Notes: generated by a model not told the origin, from the letters alone. 64,000 nucleotides of DNA from Phascolarctos cinereus (GCF_002099425.1 NW_018344194.1:62001-126000); one strand, 5' to 3'; positions 1 to 11,225 are shown, counted from the stretch's first letter. Numbers and translations are program-made.

Positions 1-545
1 GTAAAAAACAAAGAATATGCTTCAAATGCTAGCAAAACCCTAAAGAACTTGTCAATAAAAATCCATAATTAGAGAGATCCCTACAAGCTACAGATGAGGA
101 ATTCCAGACTGAATGATTAATTCTTAACAAAAAAGGAGAACCCACTTAGAGTTCAGACTCTTAGACCAATAAAATTAAGGGATATCGACTTACGTAAATT
201 GGGATAAAGACAACTCAATCAGAGCAGGGCTTAAAATGCAGGTTCTGTGTAACCTCAAAGGAAATAAAACACTAAGATACATCGAATGTATTTATTTAAA
301 AAAAAAGTTTAGCACAGATGAGAAATAACAGCAGAAATGAAGCAGGGAGAGAGGCGTGCAAACAGCACTTACAAAGGCTGAAGTCCTCCCTATAATGAGA
401 ACATCATACTTCAGGGGATAATAAACATCACCAGCTTTAAAAAAAAAAGAAATTTAATATAATTCATTTTAATAGTAGGACTAGATAGAGAAGTTAGAGA
501 CAGATTTCACTCCATCTAGGCACCTTCTCCTTCCCTCTCTTCTCT
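1..545. other. AT-rich sequence, nothing recognised
   Basis: No coding frame, RNA gene or repeat family is recognised. Short A-runs occur near 300 and 440. Confidence 0.5.
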
Positions 546-800
546 GGATGACTTGCTAGATGGCAAAGTGGATAGAGTGCCAGGCCTGAAGTCAACACAG
601 GTCTTCCTGTGTAACCTAGATTCAGACACTTACTAGCTATGTGACCCTAAGCAAATCATTTAACCTGGTTTCCCTCAGTTTCCTCAAATGTAAAACGAGC
701 TGGAGAAGGAAATGGGAAACCACTCCAGAATCTTTGCCAAGGAAATTCTGAAAGGGGTCATGAAGAGTCAGACATGACTGAAAAACAACTCAAAACCCAA
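546..800 (+). mobile_element. Mar1-like CORE SINE with RTE-type 3' end
   Basis: It has a tRNA-like head (GCAAAGTGGATAGAG-type), then the CORE segment with ACTTACTAGCTATGTGACC, then the cctcagtttcctca stretch, and ends in AGAGTCAGACATGACTGA. That end resembles RTE/BovB LINE tails. The copy is nearly full length and moderately diverged. Confidence 0.85.
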
Positions 801-1690
801 AACAAATGAATAACTTGACCTGCTCCTCAACTTCATACACACTTTCTTCTCTCTCTGTTCTGCTAGCTAGTCCATAGCCATTGCCCTGGCCTCGCTCTCT
901 TTCCTTAACAACACCAATTTTATAATTAGTCTAGTCAACAGGATGTCATGGTCCTTTGCTTGTATTCAAACACTGGGGGCACCTTCACCATTTGCCTTTT
1001 GTGCTCCTACTTCTGAAATGCGGAACATTGCTAGAAGTAGGTAGGTTGGTTTCCTTACAAATTCATGTCATTATCTAATGCAAGTTGCCCTTGCAACTCT
1101 AGTTTAAACCTTTTATTCATCTCTGATGAACTCCCTATCATGCTTCTGCCACTGGCTATTCCAGAACATCTCTCTGCTCCTACTCTCATCACTCACTGGT
1201 TCACCCATTCCTTTTCAGTGGATAACATTACTGAGAAAAGTTAAACCATCTATTGTGAGCGACCTCTAAGGCTCCATCTTCTTCTTCTCTCCCTTGGCAA
1301 CCTCAACCACTCTGTGGATTCATTTATCACTATAAGTAGATAATCCTAAAATCTACAAATCCAGCTTCAACCTTAACTTTTCACCAGCTATCTAGTAGAC
1401 AGCTCTTCCTGAATAACCTGGAACATGAAGTATTCATTTAGCCAAACCCAAAGGTGACCATTGAACCTTTGACAGTGGATGCAGTCACAAAGGGAGAAGG
1501 AATAAAACCAAAACAGTCTCTGCCCTCAAGTAGCTTATATTCTTCTAGTGTGCTCTAATTTGTACATATGTAATAATACTAAATATGTGCAAAGTTATTT
1601 CAAGGGGTGGGGAGCAGTGATCATTTGGAGAGTCAGGAAAGGGCTCATTTGGATAAGGTAACTGAGCTGGCTTTGAAGAAAGCTGGAGAG
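801..1690. other. Unrecognised sequence
   Basis: Pyrimidine-biased unique or very old repeat sequence. No frame above 60 codons looks coding. I see no RNA gene. Confidence 0.4.
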
Positions 1691-1807
1691 TCTTTTTCAA
1701 TTTGTCTGCAAACTATTTATTATTTATTTCTAATAGTATTTTATTTTTTGCAACTACATGTAAAGACAACTTTAACATTATATGTATTTTTTTAATTTTG
1801 AGTTCCA

Positions 1808-1971
1808 GGGGACAACTAGGTGGTGCAGTGGATAGAACACTGGCCCTGGATTCAGGAGGACCTGAGTTCAAATCTGGCCTCAGACACATAATACTTACTA
1901 GCTGTGCGACCCTGGGCAAGTCACTTAACCCCATTGCCTAGCCAAAAAACAAAAAAACAAAAAACAAACAA
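1808..1971 (+). mobile_element. WSINE1-like SINE inserted in L1 3' UTR
   Basis: The head ACTAGGTGGTGCAGTGGATA, CORE TACTAGCTGTGCGACCC and end CCATTGCCTAG with a CA-rich tail are all present. It is flanked by the perfect 14-bp duplication AATTTTGAGTTCCA at 1794-1807 and 1972-1985. The duplicated bases belong to the L1 3' UTR, so the SINE is younger than the L1. Confidence 0.93.
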
Positions 1972-2544
1972 AATTTTGAGTTCCAAATTATCTTCCTCAC
2001 CACACTCTCCCCCCAAGATGGTAAGCAATGTGATACAGATTATATGTATTTGCAATCATGTAAAACGTATTTCTAGATTAGTCATGTTGTTATAGAAGAA
2101 ACAGGCCAAAAGAAAAGAAATGTGAAAAAAATAAAGTGAAGATAGCATACTTTGATGTGACTTCAGACTCCATCAGGTCTTTCTCTGGATGTGGATGGCG
2201 TTTTCCTTCATGACACATTGGTACTGCCATTGGATCATTGTATTACTGAGAACAGCTAAGTCATGTAGAGTTGATCATCACACAGCGTGGCTGCTACTGT
2301 GTACATTGTTCTCCTGGTCCTGCTCACTTCACTCAATATCAGTTCATATAAGTCTTTCCAGATTTTTCTGAAATCTATCTGCTCATCATTTCCTATAGCA
2401 CAGTAGCATTCCATTCCATTCATATACTATAGCTTGGATAGCCATTCCCCAATTGATGGGCCTTCCCCTGATTCCCAATTCTTAGCCACCACAAAAAAAG
2501 CTGCTATAAATATGTTTTTCTGCCTATAGACCCTTTTCCCTTTA

Positions 2545-2612
2545 TATACATACATACATACATACATACATACACATATACATATATACATATGTATTTA
2601 TATATGTATGTG
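2545..2612. repeat. (TACA/TATG)n microsatellite inside L1
   Basis: About eight clean TACA units followed by degenerate TATA/TATG units. Confidence 0.9.
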
Positions 2613-4294
2613 TATAATCTTTGGGATATGGACCTATTAGTGGTATTGCTGGATCAAAGGGTATGTACAGTTTGATTGTCCTTTGGGAATAGTTCCAAAT
2701 TACTCTCTGGAACAGATAAATCAATATACAGCTTCACCAACAATGCATTAGTTTCCCAATTTTCCCACATCCTCTCCAACATTCATCATTTTCCTTTTCT
2801 GTCACACTAGCAAATCTGGTAGGTGTAAGGTGGTACCTCAGAGTTGTCTTAATTTGCATTTCTCTAATCAATAGTGATTTAGAGTATTTCTTGCATTGAC
2901 GATAGATAGCTTTGAATTCTTCATCTGAAAACTGCCTGTTCACATCCTTTGACCATTTATCAATCGGGAAATGACTTGTATTCTTATAAATGTGACTCAG
3001 TTCCTTATATATTTGAGAAATTAGGCCTTTATCAGAAACATTTACTGTAAAGATTGTTTCCCAGCTTTCTGCTTTCCTTCTGATTGTAGTTGCATTGGGT
3101 TTGTTTGGGCAAAAACTTGTTTAATTTAGTGTAACCAAAATTATCTGTTTTACATTTTGTAATGCTCCTTATCTCTTGCTTGGTTGTAAATTCTTCCCTT
3201 CTCCTTACATCTGACAGGTAAACTATTCCTTGCTTTCTAATTTAGCTATGGTATCACCTTTTATGTCTAAAACATGTACCCATTTTGACCTTATTTTTGC
3301 ATATGGTGTAAGATGTTGGTCTATATCCAGTTTCTGCTATATTGTTATCAAGTTTCCCCAGCATTTTTGTCAAACTGACTTCTGAGATCACAGAAGCTTG
3401 GGTCTTTGGGTTTATCAAACACCAGCTTACGATGTTCATTTACCACTGTGACTTTTGTGCCTAAACTATTCCTGTGATCCACCACTCTATTTTTTAGCCA
3501 TTACCAGGTAGTTTTGATGGTTACCACTTTATAATATAGTCTGAGATCTGGTATGGCTAGGCTACCTTCTTTTGCATTTTTTTTCATTAACTTCCTTAAT
3601 AGTCTTGACCTTTTATTCTTCCAATGAATTTTATTGTTACTTTTTCTAGCTCTATAAAATAAATGTTGTTAGTTTGATTGGCATGGCACTAAATAGGTAA
3701 ATTAATTTATGTAGAATTGTATTGGCTCAACCTACCCATGAGCAACTAACATTTTTCTCCAATTGTTTAGGTATGATTTTATTTGTGTGAAAAGTGTTTT
3801 ATGATTGTGTTTGTATAGTTCCTGGGTTTGTCTTGGCAGGTAGATTTACAAATATTTTATATTATCTACAGTTATTTTAAATGGAATTTCCCTTCCTATC
3901 TCTTGCTTCTGAGTTTTATTGGTAATACATAGAAATGCTGATGATTTATATGGGTTTATTTTATATCCTGAAACTCTGCTGAACTTGTTAATTATTTTAA
4001 GTAATTTTTAGTTTGTTCTCTAGGATTCTCTAAGAGTATCTACAAAGAGTGATAGTTTTTATTTCCTCATTGCTTATTTCTAATTCTTTCAATTTCTTTT
4101 TATTCTCTTATTGTTTAAGCTAATATTTCTAGTACAATATTGAATAATGGTGGTGATAGTGGGCATTATTGCTTTACCCCTGATCTCATTGGGACAACTT
4201 TTAGCTTAACCCCATTACATATAATGCTTGCTTATGGTTTTAGATAGATACTACTTATCATTTTAAGGAAAGCTCCATTTATCCCCATGAAAAG

Positions 4295-4420
4295 ACCCAA
4301 TCAAACAAGCTAAAAGCATTTATTAAATACTAACTTTATTCCAGTCCTTATGTTTGGTCCTGGGGATATAAAGGTAAAAGGTAGTCTGTACCCTCAAAGA
4401 GCTTTTATTCTATTTCACAC
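4295..4420 (+). repeat. Old dispersed repeat, unnamed family A (fragment)
   Basis: This segment has the family signature: attaaatactaactttattcc, then a degenerate gtgccaggcac box, then cctggggata and ccctcaaagagctt. The same order recurs at 7390, 7735, 24845, 26615, 39000, 46820, 49905 and elsewhere. I do not know its formal name. Confidence 0.6.
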
Positions 4421-4429
4421 ACACACTAC

Positions 4430-4562
4430 ATAAGAAGATATAGATATAGACATAGACATAGACATAGACATAGATAGATATAGATATAGATATAGATATA
4501 GATATAGATATAGATATAGATATAGATATAGATATAGATATAGATATAGATATGTAGATATG
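4430..4562. repeat. (TAGATA)n hexamer microsatellite
   Basis: About 20 units of a 6-bp repeat, with CATAGA variants at the left end. Minus-strand frames through it (YIYIYI, ISISIS) are artefacts. Confidence 0.95.
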
Positions 4563-4569
4563 TAGCAGG

Positions 4570-5610
4570 ATCTTGGAAATCATTTGCCCCTGACAGATGG
4601 CAATCCCCAGCACTCCCCTCACACTCCCTTGGGGAACTGCCTTGAGCTGAGACTTTGACTGACAAGCTTTACCTGAGGACGTTCGTGTGAGAACAGTTTG
4701 ATGTTTTTCAGGTTAATATTTGGGTATGGGAGAAGGGGAAGAGCAAGAGGAAGAAGAATCCTTGTTTTCACCATGCACAATCAAGTTTACTCTGAGAAAG
4801 GCAAGCTTGTCAGTCAGGCCCCAGATAATCAGTCAGGGCGGATCCCCAGGGGATCAAGGAAAGAACATAGGGGATACACACACACACACACACACACATA
4901 CACACACACACGTCAGCATTGGCCTCCAACTGCCTGTAACATTGAAGGGCCCTTGAGATGGATGAATCCTAGACTATTCCAAACTATGCCCTTAATTCAC
5001 AATTTAACAAATTATACCATGGGGATGCTGAGTAGTTTGAGCCCATATTCTACTTGAGTTTTTCCTTCCTATCTTAGCTATCCATGTTTTCTCCCAACTC
5101 ATCTTCAACTCCCTATTTATGGACCCAAAAGCCAGTTTCCCATGGTCTGCCTTGGAAATAAGTAATAGAAGGCTAACACCTTTATAGTCTTACAGATACT
5201 GCTGTGTATTAAAAGACCTTGCCATCATAGACATTTACAAATACGTGTGATTTCATAAAAAGTCATCCACTGGAGGGATGAGTTCCATTTGCCAACACTA
5301 GGTAAATATATTTTTTCTTAAAATTATTAGGAGACAGAAAGCTTCAGATTAAAGTAGTGGATAGTTGCGGCCACAGAGAGCAGAAGAAGAAACAAACTCC
5401 TTCCCTCTGGCTATAGAAAAGGGGAACCATGGACGCAGAGTGTGTCACACACTGTCGGAAAGGACCTTTGCTCATTGGTTTTGCTCAAATGATTTTCCCC
5501 TATGTTATAAGGGGGATACAGTATAGTGTATGAGGCAGAGAAGGGTTATGTAAGAAAATGGCCATGATACGAAAACAAAAGACAAAAATAATACTTTGCT
5601 AAAATTAAAA
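4570..5610. other. Unrecognised sequence with (CA)n
   Basis: Unique or highly decayed DNA, with a CA run at 4876-4911. No exon-like frame, and no repeat family recognised. Confidence 0.4.
4876..4911. repeat. (CA)n microsatellite
   Basis: About 18 CA units with one TA interruption. Confidence 0.93.
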
Positions 5611-5611
5611 A

Positions 5612-5812
5612 GGTGAGGCAATGTGTTAAAGTGGGGAGACTATTGACTCTGGAATCAAATAATATGAGTTCAAGTCCGACAATGTGACACTTCTTGTGTG
5701 ACCTTGAGTCAGCCAGTCATTGAGCATCCCTAAGATTGCTTCACCATCTGTAAAATGGGTTAGACTAAATGGCCCCTCAGGTTTCTTCCAGTTCTAGCTC
5801 TGTGCTCCTATT
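5612..5812 (+). repeat. MIR3-like SINE
   Basis: Has the CORE region (CTTGTGTGACCTTGAG), CATCTGTAAAATGGG, and the MIR3 end with agactaaatggcc and ttccagttctag. Old and diverged. Confidence 0.75.
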
Positions 5813-5814
5813 AC

Positions 5815-5955
5815 CTATGTTTGAATCTTGGCTCACCCACTTACTACTTCTGGGACTTTTGGAAATTTGTTCCATATTTCTGCTTCTCAGTTTCCTCATC
5901 TATAAAATGAGAGAACTGAATCTTCTAAATTCTTCTGTCTCAATGGCACTAGAAT
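5815..5955 (+). repeat. MIR SINE fragment
   Basis: tttgaatcttggctcaccca, cttactacttctgggact and TCAGTTTCCTCATCTATAAA follow the MIR order. It lies directly after another MIR-type copy. Confidence 0.7.
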
Positions 5956-6129
5956 AATAAATTTCCAAATCGGTTGAGTGCTGAGATAAGGGAACAGAAT
6001 TTTAACATCTTAATCCTATGATCAGCAATGTTAATATACTGCTTTATAAACATTTTTAAATAGAGTATTGCTTTGTATTTTTCCTCTTTAACCCTCCTTT
6101 TAGTTCCTAAACATGACATATGATTTGAG

Positions 6130-6245
6130 GTAGACAGGGAGCCAACATATCTGTCCTGATTTTACATCTGAAGCATAGAGAGATTAAACAATTTGTCTAG
6201 GACTATCTGAAATAATTGGTCATGCTGGCAACATAACCCTGAGCT
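6130..6245 (-). repeat. MIR SINE fragment
   Basis: Reverse-orientation MIR segment: attttacatctgaagcat, a degraded taagtgacttgcc box and cataaccctgagc. Confidence 0.5.
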
Positions 6246-7389
6246 AATCATTAAAATGTGTTCCTTCCTTGATCCAGAGGCCTGGAGAAAGATGTGCCCA
6301 AATGTTCATATGTGAAGCTTCTCTCTGAGGGCCTCGCCCCCTCTTCTATCCTGTTATTTAGAGAATTGAATGAAGTCCAGTGGGTTATAGATTTGGATGA
6401 ACCCCAATGGTTTGAACATGGGTCAAAAATCTCATCTGTGACATAAACACTGGGCTTTCTGAAAGCTGAGGATGTGGGGAGAAGCACATGTTTACTAAGG
6501 CCCATTTGCAAATTTTGATGTGTGCCTGAGGGAAATGATTCTTCTTTCTCCCACTCTTCTCCTTCCCTCCTCCTGAAATGCCAACCTGGAAAGCATCAGC
6601 ATTGTTGTCACATGAAGAACTGGGGGGAAGAGAAGAAGGGGGGATGACATGTAAAGCTCTGATGTAGAAATTGAAATTTCACACTACGGGAAACTCAAAT
6701 GTTTTCTAGGTCAACAGGCCTCTGGTTGGGTCCACCCATTGATGAGTCAGGCAGCAAGATGCCTCTCAGAATTAAAATGAATGCATTCTTGTATACCACC
6801 AGTTGTATTTTTTTTCCTTTAAATTTCTGTTTGACTTTGATGAGAACCACCCCCCCCCCACTTTGGAGAAGTGAGGAATGGGGGAAGGGGCATTGTCACA
6901 CTCATCTGGCAAATTCATCATCTAAACATAATCTGCTTTCCAAAACCAAAGACCCCAGGGAGGGAGAGAAAACCACTTTAAAAACTTGTTGGAAGTTGCC
7001 TGCAGGCTCTTTGTGTCATTCCTGGGGGAGGGAGGGTCAGAGGAGTAACAGGAGGGGGTAGTTATTATTTAAATTAAAGTACAAAATTAGAACTCCTCAG
7101 TCTGTTGTCAAAAAGTCGCTCCTGGTCTCCCTCCTAAGCCAGCTTCTGTCCTCAAACACACCCAAATGGTCTTGTCACTTGATTCCCAACAAAGACTAGC
7201 TAGAGCTGGAGAAGTCATCGGAATCAGACTCCTGCAAACACCCTGGGTATGCCTCCAGGGAGGGCCCAAACTGCCAACTCACAAAGACAGCAGAGCAGAG
7301 TGTTTCCAAGAAGAAGGACCCACCATTATTCCCACTATGAAGCCATGCAGCCAAGACTGGGAGCTGGACCATCTCTCTATCCATCTCAC
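6246..7389. other. Mostly unique sequence
   Basis: No repeat family or gene recognised. A C-run of about nine occurs near 6850. Frames of 80-120 codons here show no domain and no recognisable splice context. Confidence 0.4.
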
Positions 7390-7511
7390 ATCTATCAATC
7401 AATGAGCATGTATTAAGTACCTCCTATGTGTCAGGCACCATACTACACCCTGGGGATAAAAACACAATGAAAGAAATAATTCCTTTGTACAAAGAGCTTA
7501 CATTACAAGGA

Positions 7512-7562
7512 GCAGAGGAGAGGAGAAGAGAGGAAAAGAGAAGAGAAGAGAGGAGAGGAGAG
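7512..7562. repeat. (GAGAA)n purine tract
   Basis: Imperfect AGAGGAGAGGAGAAG-type purine repeat. Confidence 0.85.
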
Positions 7563-7619
7563 AATTTATTAAGAACCCAGTATTGACTTGTATGAACAAA
7601 GTTAAGGACACTTGATTTA

Positions 7620-7621
<2 letters not shown>

Positions 7622-7682
<61 letters not shown>
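7622..7682. repeat. (CT)n microsatellite
   Basis: About 30 perfect CT units followed by TCTG units up to 7699. Confidence 0.97.
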
Positions 7683-7685
<3 letters not shown>

Positions 7686-8302
7686 TGTCTGTCTGTCTAG
7701 CTAAAGAACTAGTTGCGACTTCATCCAAAATATATTTAATGAGTGCCTGCTGTGTGCCAGACCCTAGCCTTGGCAATAAGATACAAAGGCAAAAGCAATT
7801 GAGTCTCTACCTGCCCTCAAAGACTTTACAGTCCAGCAGAGGAAAACAGCATGTGTGTGAAGGCCAATACTGTGAGATCACATTGAAGAGGCTGGCTGGA
7901 CCTAGACTGTGAAAGACTTTAAATGTCCAAACAGAGGCATTTGCATGTTATACTTGAGGCACTTAGGAGCCATTGAAGGCTCTTCAGCAGGGGAGGGAGG
8001 ATCAGAGTCAGGACAGTGTTTGAAGAAGATTGATTTCACCCAGGTTATGGGAAAGATAGATCGTAGGCAACAGAGAATGGAGGCAGGGAGTTTCATTAGG
8101 AAGTTATTGAAATAATTCAAGTAAAAGGTGACGAGGAACTGATTTTCGGTGGTGGCCATGTGAGTGGAGATAAGGGGATGGTGAGAAAGGTGGGGGAAAT
8201 CAACAAGTTTTGGCAATGAGTTACATATGAAAGCTGAGGGGGAGGAAGGTGTTGAGGATGACTCTGAGGGTGTGAACCTGACAGAGTGGAAAGATGGCTC
8301 TA

Positions 8303-8445
8303 GGGCAGCTGGGTGGCGCAGTGGATAGAGCACTGGCCCTGAAGTCAGGAAGACCTGAGTTCAAATCTGGCCTCAGACCAAACACTTGACACTTACTAGC
8401 TGTGTGACCCTGAGCAAGTCACTTAACCCCAATTGCCTAAAAAAA
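8303..8445 (+). mobile_element. WSINE1-like SINE
   Basis: Full-length element from GGGCAGCTGGGTGGCGCAG to AATTGCCTAAAAAA, with CORE TACTAGCTGTGTGACCC. The 14-bp flanks GAAAGATGGCTCTA (8289-8302) and GAAAGATGGTTCTA (8446-8459) differ by one base. This is a fairly recent insertion into repeat family A. Confidence 0.94.
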
Positions 8446-8527
8446 GAAAGATGGTTCTATCTTTAACAGGAATAGGGAAAGTTTGAATAGGGGAGAGTTT
8501 GACAGGGAAGAAATTGGGGTTTGGGGG

Positions 8528-8674
8528 GTTTTTTAGTGTGAGGCAATTGGGGTTAAGTGACTTGCCCAGAGTCACATAGCTAATGAATGTTATGTGTCAG
8601 AGGCCAAATTTGAACTCAGGTCCTCCTGACTCCAGGGCTGGTACTCTATCCACTGTGCCTCCTAGCTGCCCCCA
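8528..8674 (-). mobile_element. WSINE1-like SINE
   Basis: Reverse-orientation copy: T-run, GGCAATTGGGGTTAAGTGAC, then ATCCACTGTGCCTCCTAGCT. It sits 80 bp from the plus-strand copy at 8303, so the two could pair as an inverted repeat. Confidence 0.92.
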
Positions 8675-8799
8675 AGATTGAGTTTTGTATATCTGAGATG
8701 TTAAATCTAAAATCTCAGATAGACAGTTGGAGATGTGAATCTGAAGCTGAAGAGAGAGAGAGTAATGCTAGACATATAGACATATAGGAGTCATCTGAT

Positions 8800-9052
8800 G
8801 AGAAAGACAGAGATAGAGACTGAGAAACTGACAGAAATAGAGACAGAAAGGCAAAAGACAGAGAGACAGAGATCAACAGACAGACAAGAGACAGACAGAG
8901 AGAAAGAATGACAGACAGATAGAAATAGAGACAGAGAGACAGAGACTAAGAGACAGATCAGAGACAGAGATGCAGAGAGAAAGGCAGAGACAGAGAGGCA
9001 GGAGAAAGAGACAGACAGAGAAAGGAGGAAAAAAAGGGGGCTAGAAGGAAAG

Positions 9053-9119
<67 letters not shown>

Positions 9120-9145
9120 CGACAGACAGACAGACAGACAGAGAG
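8800..9145. repeat. (CAGAGA)n / (CAGA)n / (GA)n tract
   Basis: About 345 bp of purine-rich GACAGAGA repeats, with a pure GA core at 9061-9098 and pure CAGA at 9099-9140. The minus-strand frames of about 150 codons (Ser/Leu/Val) are repeat translations. Confidence 0.93.
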
Positions 9146-9639
9146 AATACCGAGGGTAGAGCCTTGGGGAGACACTCACACAAGGGCATGAATGATGATC
9201 TTTCAAAGAAGACTGAGATGGAGTTGTGAGACATTCAGGGGAAGAATCTGGAAAGAGCAGTTTTACAAAATCTCTGAGAACAAGAAGTCCAGGAGGAGAG
9301 GGGGTCATCAGTTTTAAAGTCTGAAGAGAAACCCAGAAGGAAATGGACTGATAAAAGACCACTGGATTTGGCAATAAAGAAAGCACTGAAAAATTGGCTG
9401 GTATGGAATAACAGGAACTTGATCTCAAAAGCTTGAGGAGATAGTAACAAGAGAGGAAGTAGGAGTAATGAGTATGAATAGCTTTTTCTAGCAGTTTTGC
9501 CCTAAAAAAGAAGAGAGGTGATAGCTCGAGGGGACAGAAGATTGGAGGTTTTCTAAGGATTAAGGAAACTTGGAAATGTTTGTAGCTAATAGGTTAAAAA
9601 CCACTAGAAAAGGAGAAATGTAAAGCTCTCCCCACCTCT

Positions 9640-9812
9640 TTCTGTCTCGGTCTCGGTATTTCTCTCTGTTCCTATCCTGTTATGTCTGACTCTCTGTGTC
9701 TCTCTGTCTCTCCCTCTGTAACTCTGTTTCTCTGTGTCTGTCTCTGTCTCTCTCTCCTCTCTGTCTCTTTGTTTCTCCCCATCTCTCAGTCTCTCTCTCA
9801 TCCATCCATCCC
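9640..9812. repeat. (TCTCTG)n tract
   Basis: Complementary in kind to the 8800-9145 tract: CTCTGTCTCTC units with interruptions, ending in CATC units. Confidence 0.9.
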
Positions 9813-10264
9813 TTTATCTAGCTTCATCCATAATAGCATAATTGCAAGAAAGGCAGTGACTGAGAAAGATGAAACAAGAGCCTGGCGGCAGGCAGAAAGG
9901 AAGATGGCGGGGCTGCCACGGCCAACATCTGCTCTCTGCCAAATCCAGCTAATGGGGATCTGGCTGGTCTCTTTTTATTACTCACATTCTTCCTCTGTTA
10001 GCAACTCTTTCCTCCTTTTCATTTGAACTTCAGATGTCCCAGAGGAATGTTTAAATCATTATAGAATCCCAAAGGAGTTTGTCATTTCCCTTTTTAATTT
10101 ACTCCGTGATGGGATCTGTGTGTGTGTTTAAAGCTATTGAATTCCCTTGAAAAGGGTCTCCCTCCCAGAGTTTATAGTCTGACACTCAAAGAAATTGCTA
10201 TTATCAACATAGATAAGACAGAAGAAAAAGTGAAGTAAAGTATAATAAGGGTTGAGAAATGTTA
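9813..10264. other. Unrecognised sequence
   Basis: No gene or repeat family identified. The short frames seen are not convincing. Confidence 0.4.
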
Positions 10265-10430
10265 CCAGTAGGAAGCTGCCACAGTCTAGAAGCAGCACAC
10301 TATATGGCCTTGAACCAATCACTTACCCACTGTGAGACACTTGATTTCTTCATCTGTAAAATGATGAGGGTGCATTAGAGGGGCTCTGAGGTCCCTTCCA
10401 TTTCCAAATAGATAATCCTATAAATGTAGA
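10265..10430 (+). repeat. MIR3-like SINE
   Basis: atatggccttgaaccaatca, TTCATCTGTAAAATGATGAG and GGCTCTGAGGTCCCTTCCAT give the MIR3 order. Confidence 0.72.
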
Positions 10431-11070
10431 ATGTCCAGTAATGCAAGAGAAGAATGGCACAAAGAACCCATAGTGGGAGACGACCCAACAATCATTTCTA
10501 CTGCAAGTACTCTGTACTGACACTTCACTGAGGGTGGCTCTAGCTCAGAAACAATGGGGATCCCAACCAGCTGCCCTTTCTCCTTTTCTCACCCAAGGAT
10601 TCTCAGTGCCACATTCACACTGGGGATGGACAGCATCACCTCTCAGAGGGAGGCAAAGCAGCAACCTAAGGAAAATTATCCTTGCCTTCTCAAAGGTCCA
10701 AGTTAAATAAACATGTCCGACTGATTTATACGTACTCTTGTGTCTTTCATTTAAGCTTCCAAGGGGAAAGTGGGAATAGGGGTAAACTGAGGGCAAAAAT
10801 GTCAACCAAGGAAATGATCAGAGCAAGTGAGCAGAGGGGGAAAGCAGGTTGTCACCCCAAAGCAGATTCCAGCAGGACAGGAGACATTAAGCAGAGGCTT
10901 AGAGGCAGAAAGTCCAGGCCTAAAGTTTAAGGTGGCCAAAGTAAGAGTTGAGAAGCACCTTCTCCTCCTGCTGGCCTAAGGCTCAGAAGAAGCTGAGGGT
11001 GAGAAGTCAAGGTGTAGGGAAGAAAGTGGATTGTAAATATACTACCTGCAAAAGAGGGCCACATTTAAAC
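10431..11070. other. Unrecognised sequence
   Basis: No supported feature. Frames of 80-86 codons lack any known domain. Confidence 0.4.
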
Positions 11071-11074
11071 TTAG

Positions 11075-11225
11075 AGGATGTGGGTTCAGATTCTGCCTCT
11101 GCTACTTACTCCTTGTGTGACCTTAGGCAAGGCTGGGTTTCAATTTGCTCATCTGTCAAAATAGAAACTTTGATTCATGGCTTCTAAGGTCCCTTCCAGC
11201 TTTGATCTATAGGCATATGATCCCA
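11075..11225 (+). repeat. MIR3-like SINE
   Basis: TTCAGATTCTGCCTCTGCTA, TTGTGTGACCTTAGGCAAG, CATCTGTCAAAATAG and AAGGTCCCTTCCAGCTTTG match MIR3. Confidence 0.82.

Larger units (their letters stand above)
1695..4285 (-). mobile_element. L1 LINE, 5'-truncated (ORF2 C-terminal part and 3' UTR)
   Basis: The minus strand carries the end of L1 ORF2. A frame at 2943-2734 reads like the ORF2 cysteine-rich C-terminus (REMQIKTTLRYHLTPTRF, then CWRGCG and MHCW). A second frame near 2660 carries the conserved IPFDPAIPL motif. The marsupial-type 3' UTR follows toward 1695, split by a SINE at 1808-1971. A TATG microsatellite interrupts ORF2 at 2545-2612. The element is decayed and cannot make a protein. 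It stops near 4285, where an unrelated repeat starts. Confidence 0.88.
7390..9580 (+). repeat. Long copy of unnamed dispersed repeat family A with nested insertions
   Basis: Repeat signatures run in order: tattaagtacctcctatgtg, tgtcaggcacc, then a second such head at 7735, cctgccctcaaagactttac, tgtgaaagactttaaatg, ggagccattgaaggctctt, gaagttattgaaataattca, gaaaggtgggggaaatcaac, gccttggggagacactcaca and gaccactggatttggcaata. I remember this order from an old repeat seen across mammals but do not recall its name. Two SINEs and several microsatellites interrupt it. Frames through it, such as the 143-codon one at 8333-7902, are not genes. Confidence 0.6.

Noticed and set aside
7902-8333. 143-codon minus frame
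   Set aside because: Antisense of the long family A repeat.
8303-8380. tRNA-like head with A/B box resemblance
   Set aside because: It is the head of a SINE, with no cloverleaf. The same holds for the other WSINE1-like and Mar1-like copies.
8791-9428. Minus-strand frames of 147 and 156 codons rich in Ser/Leu/Val
   Set aside because: Products of the CAGAGA/GA repeat.
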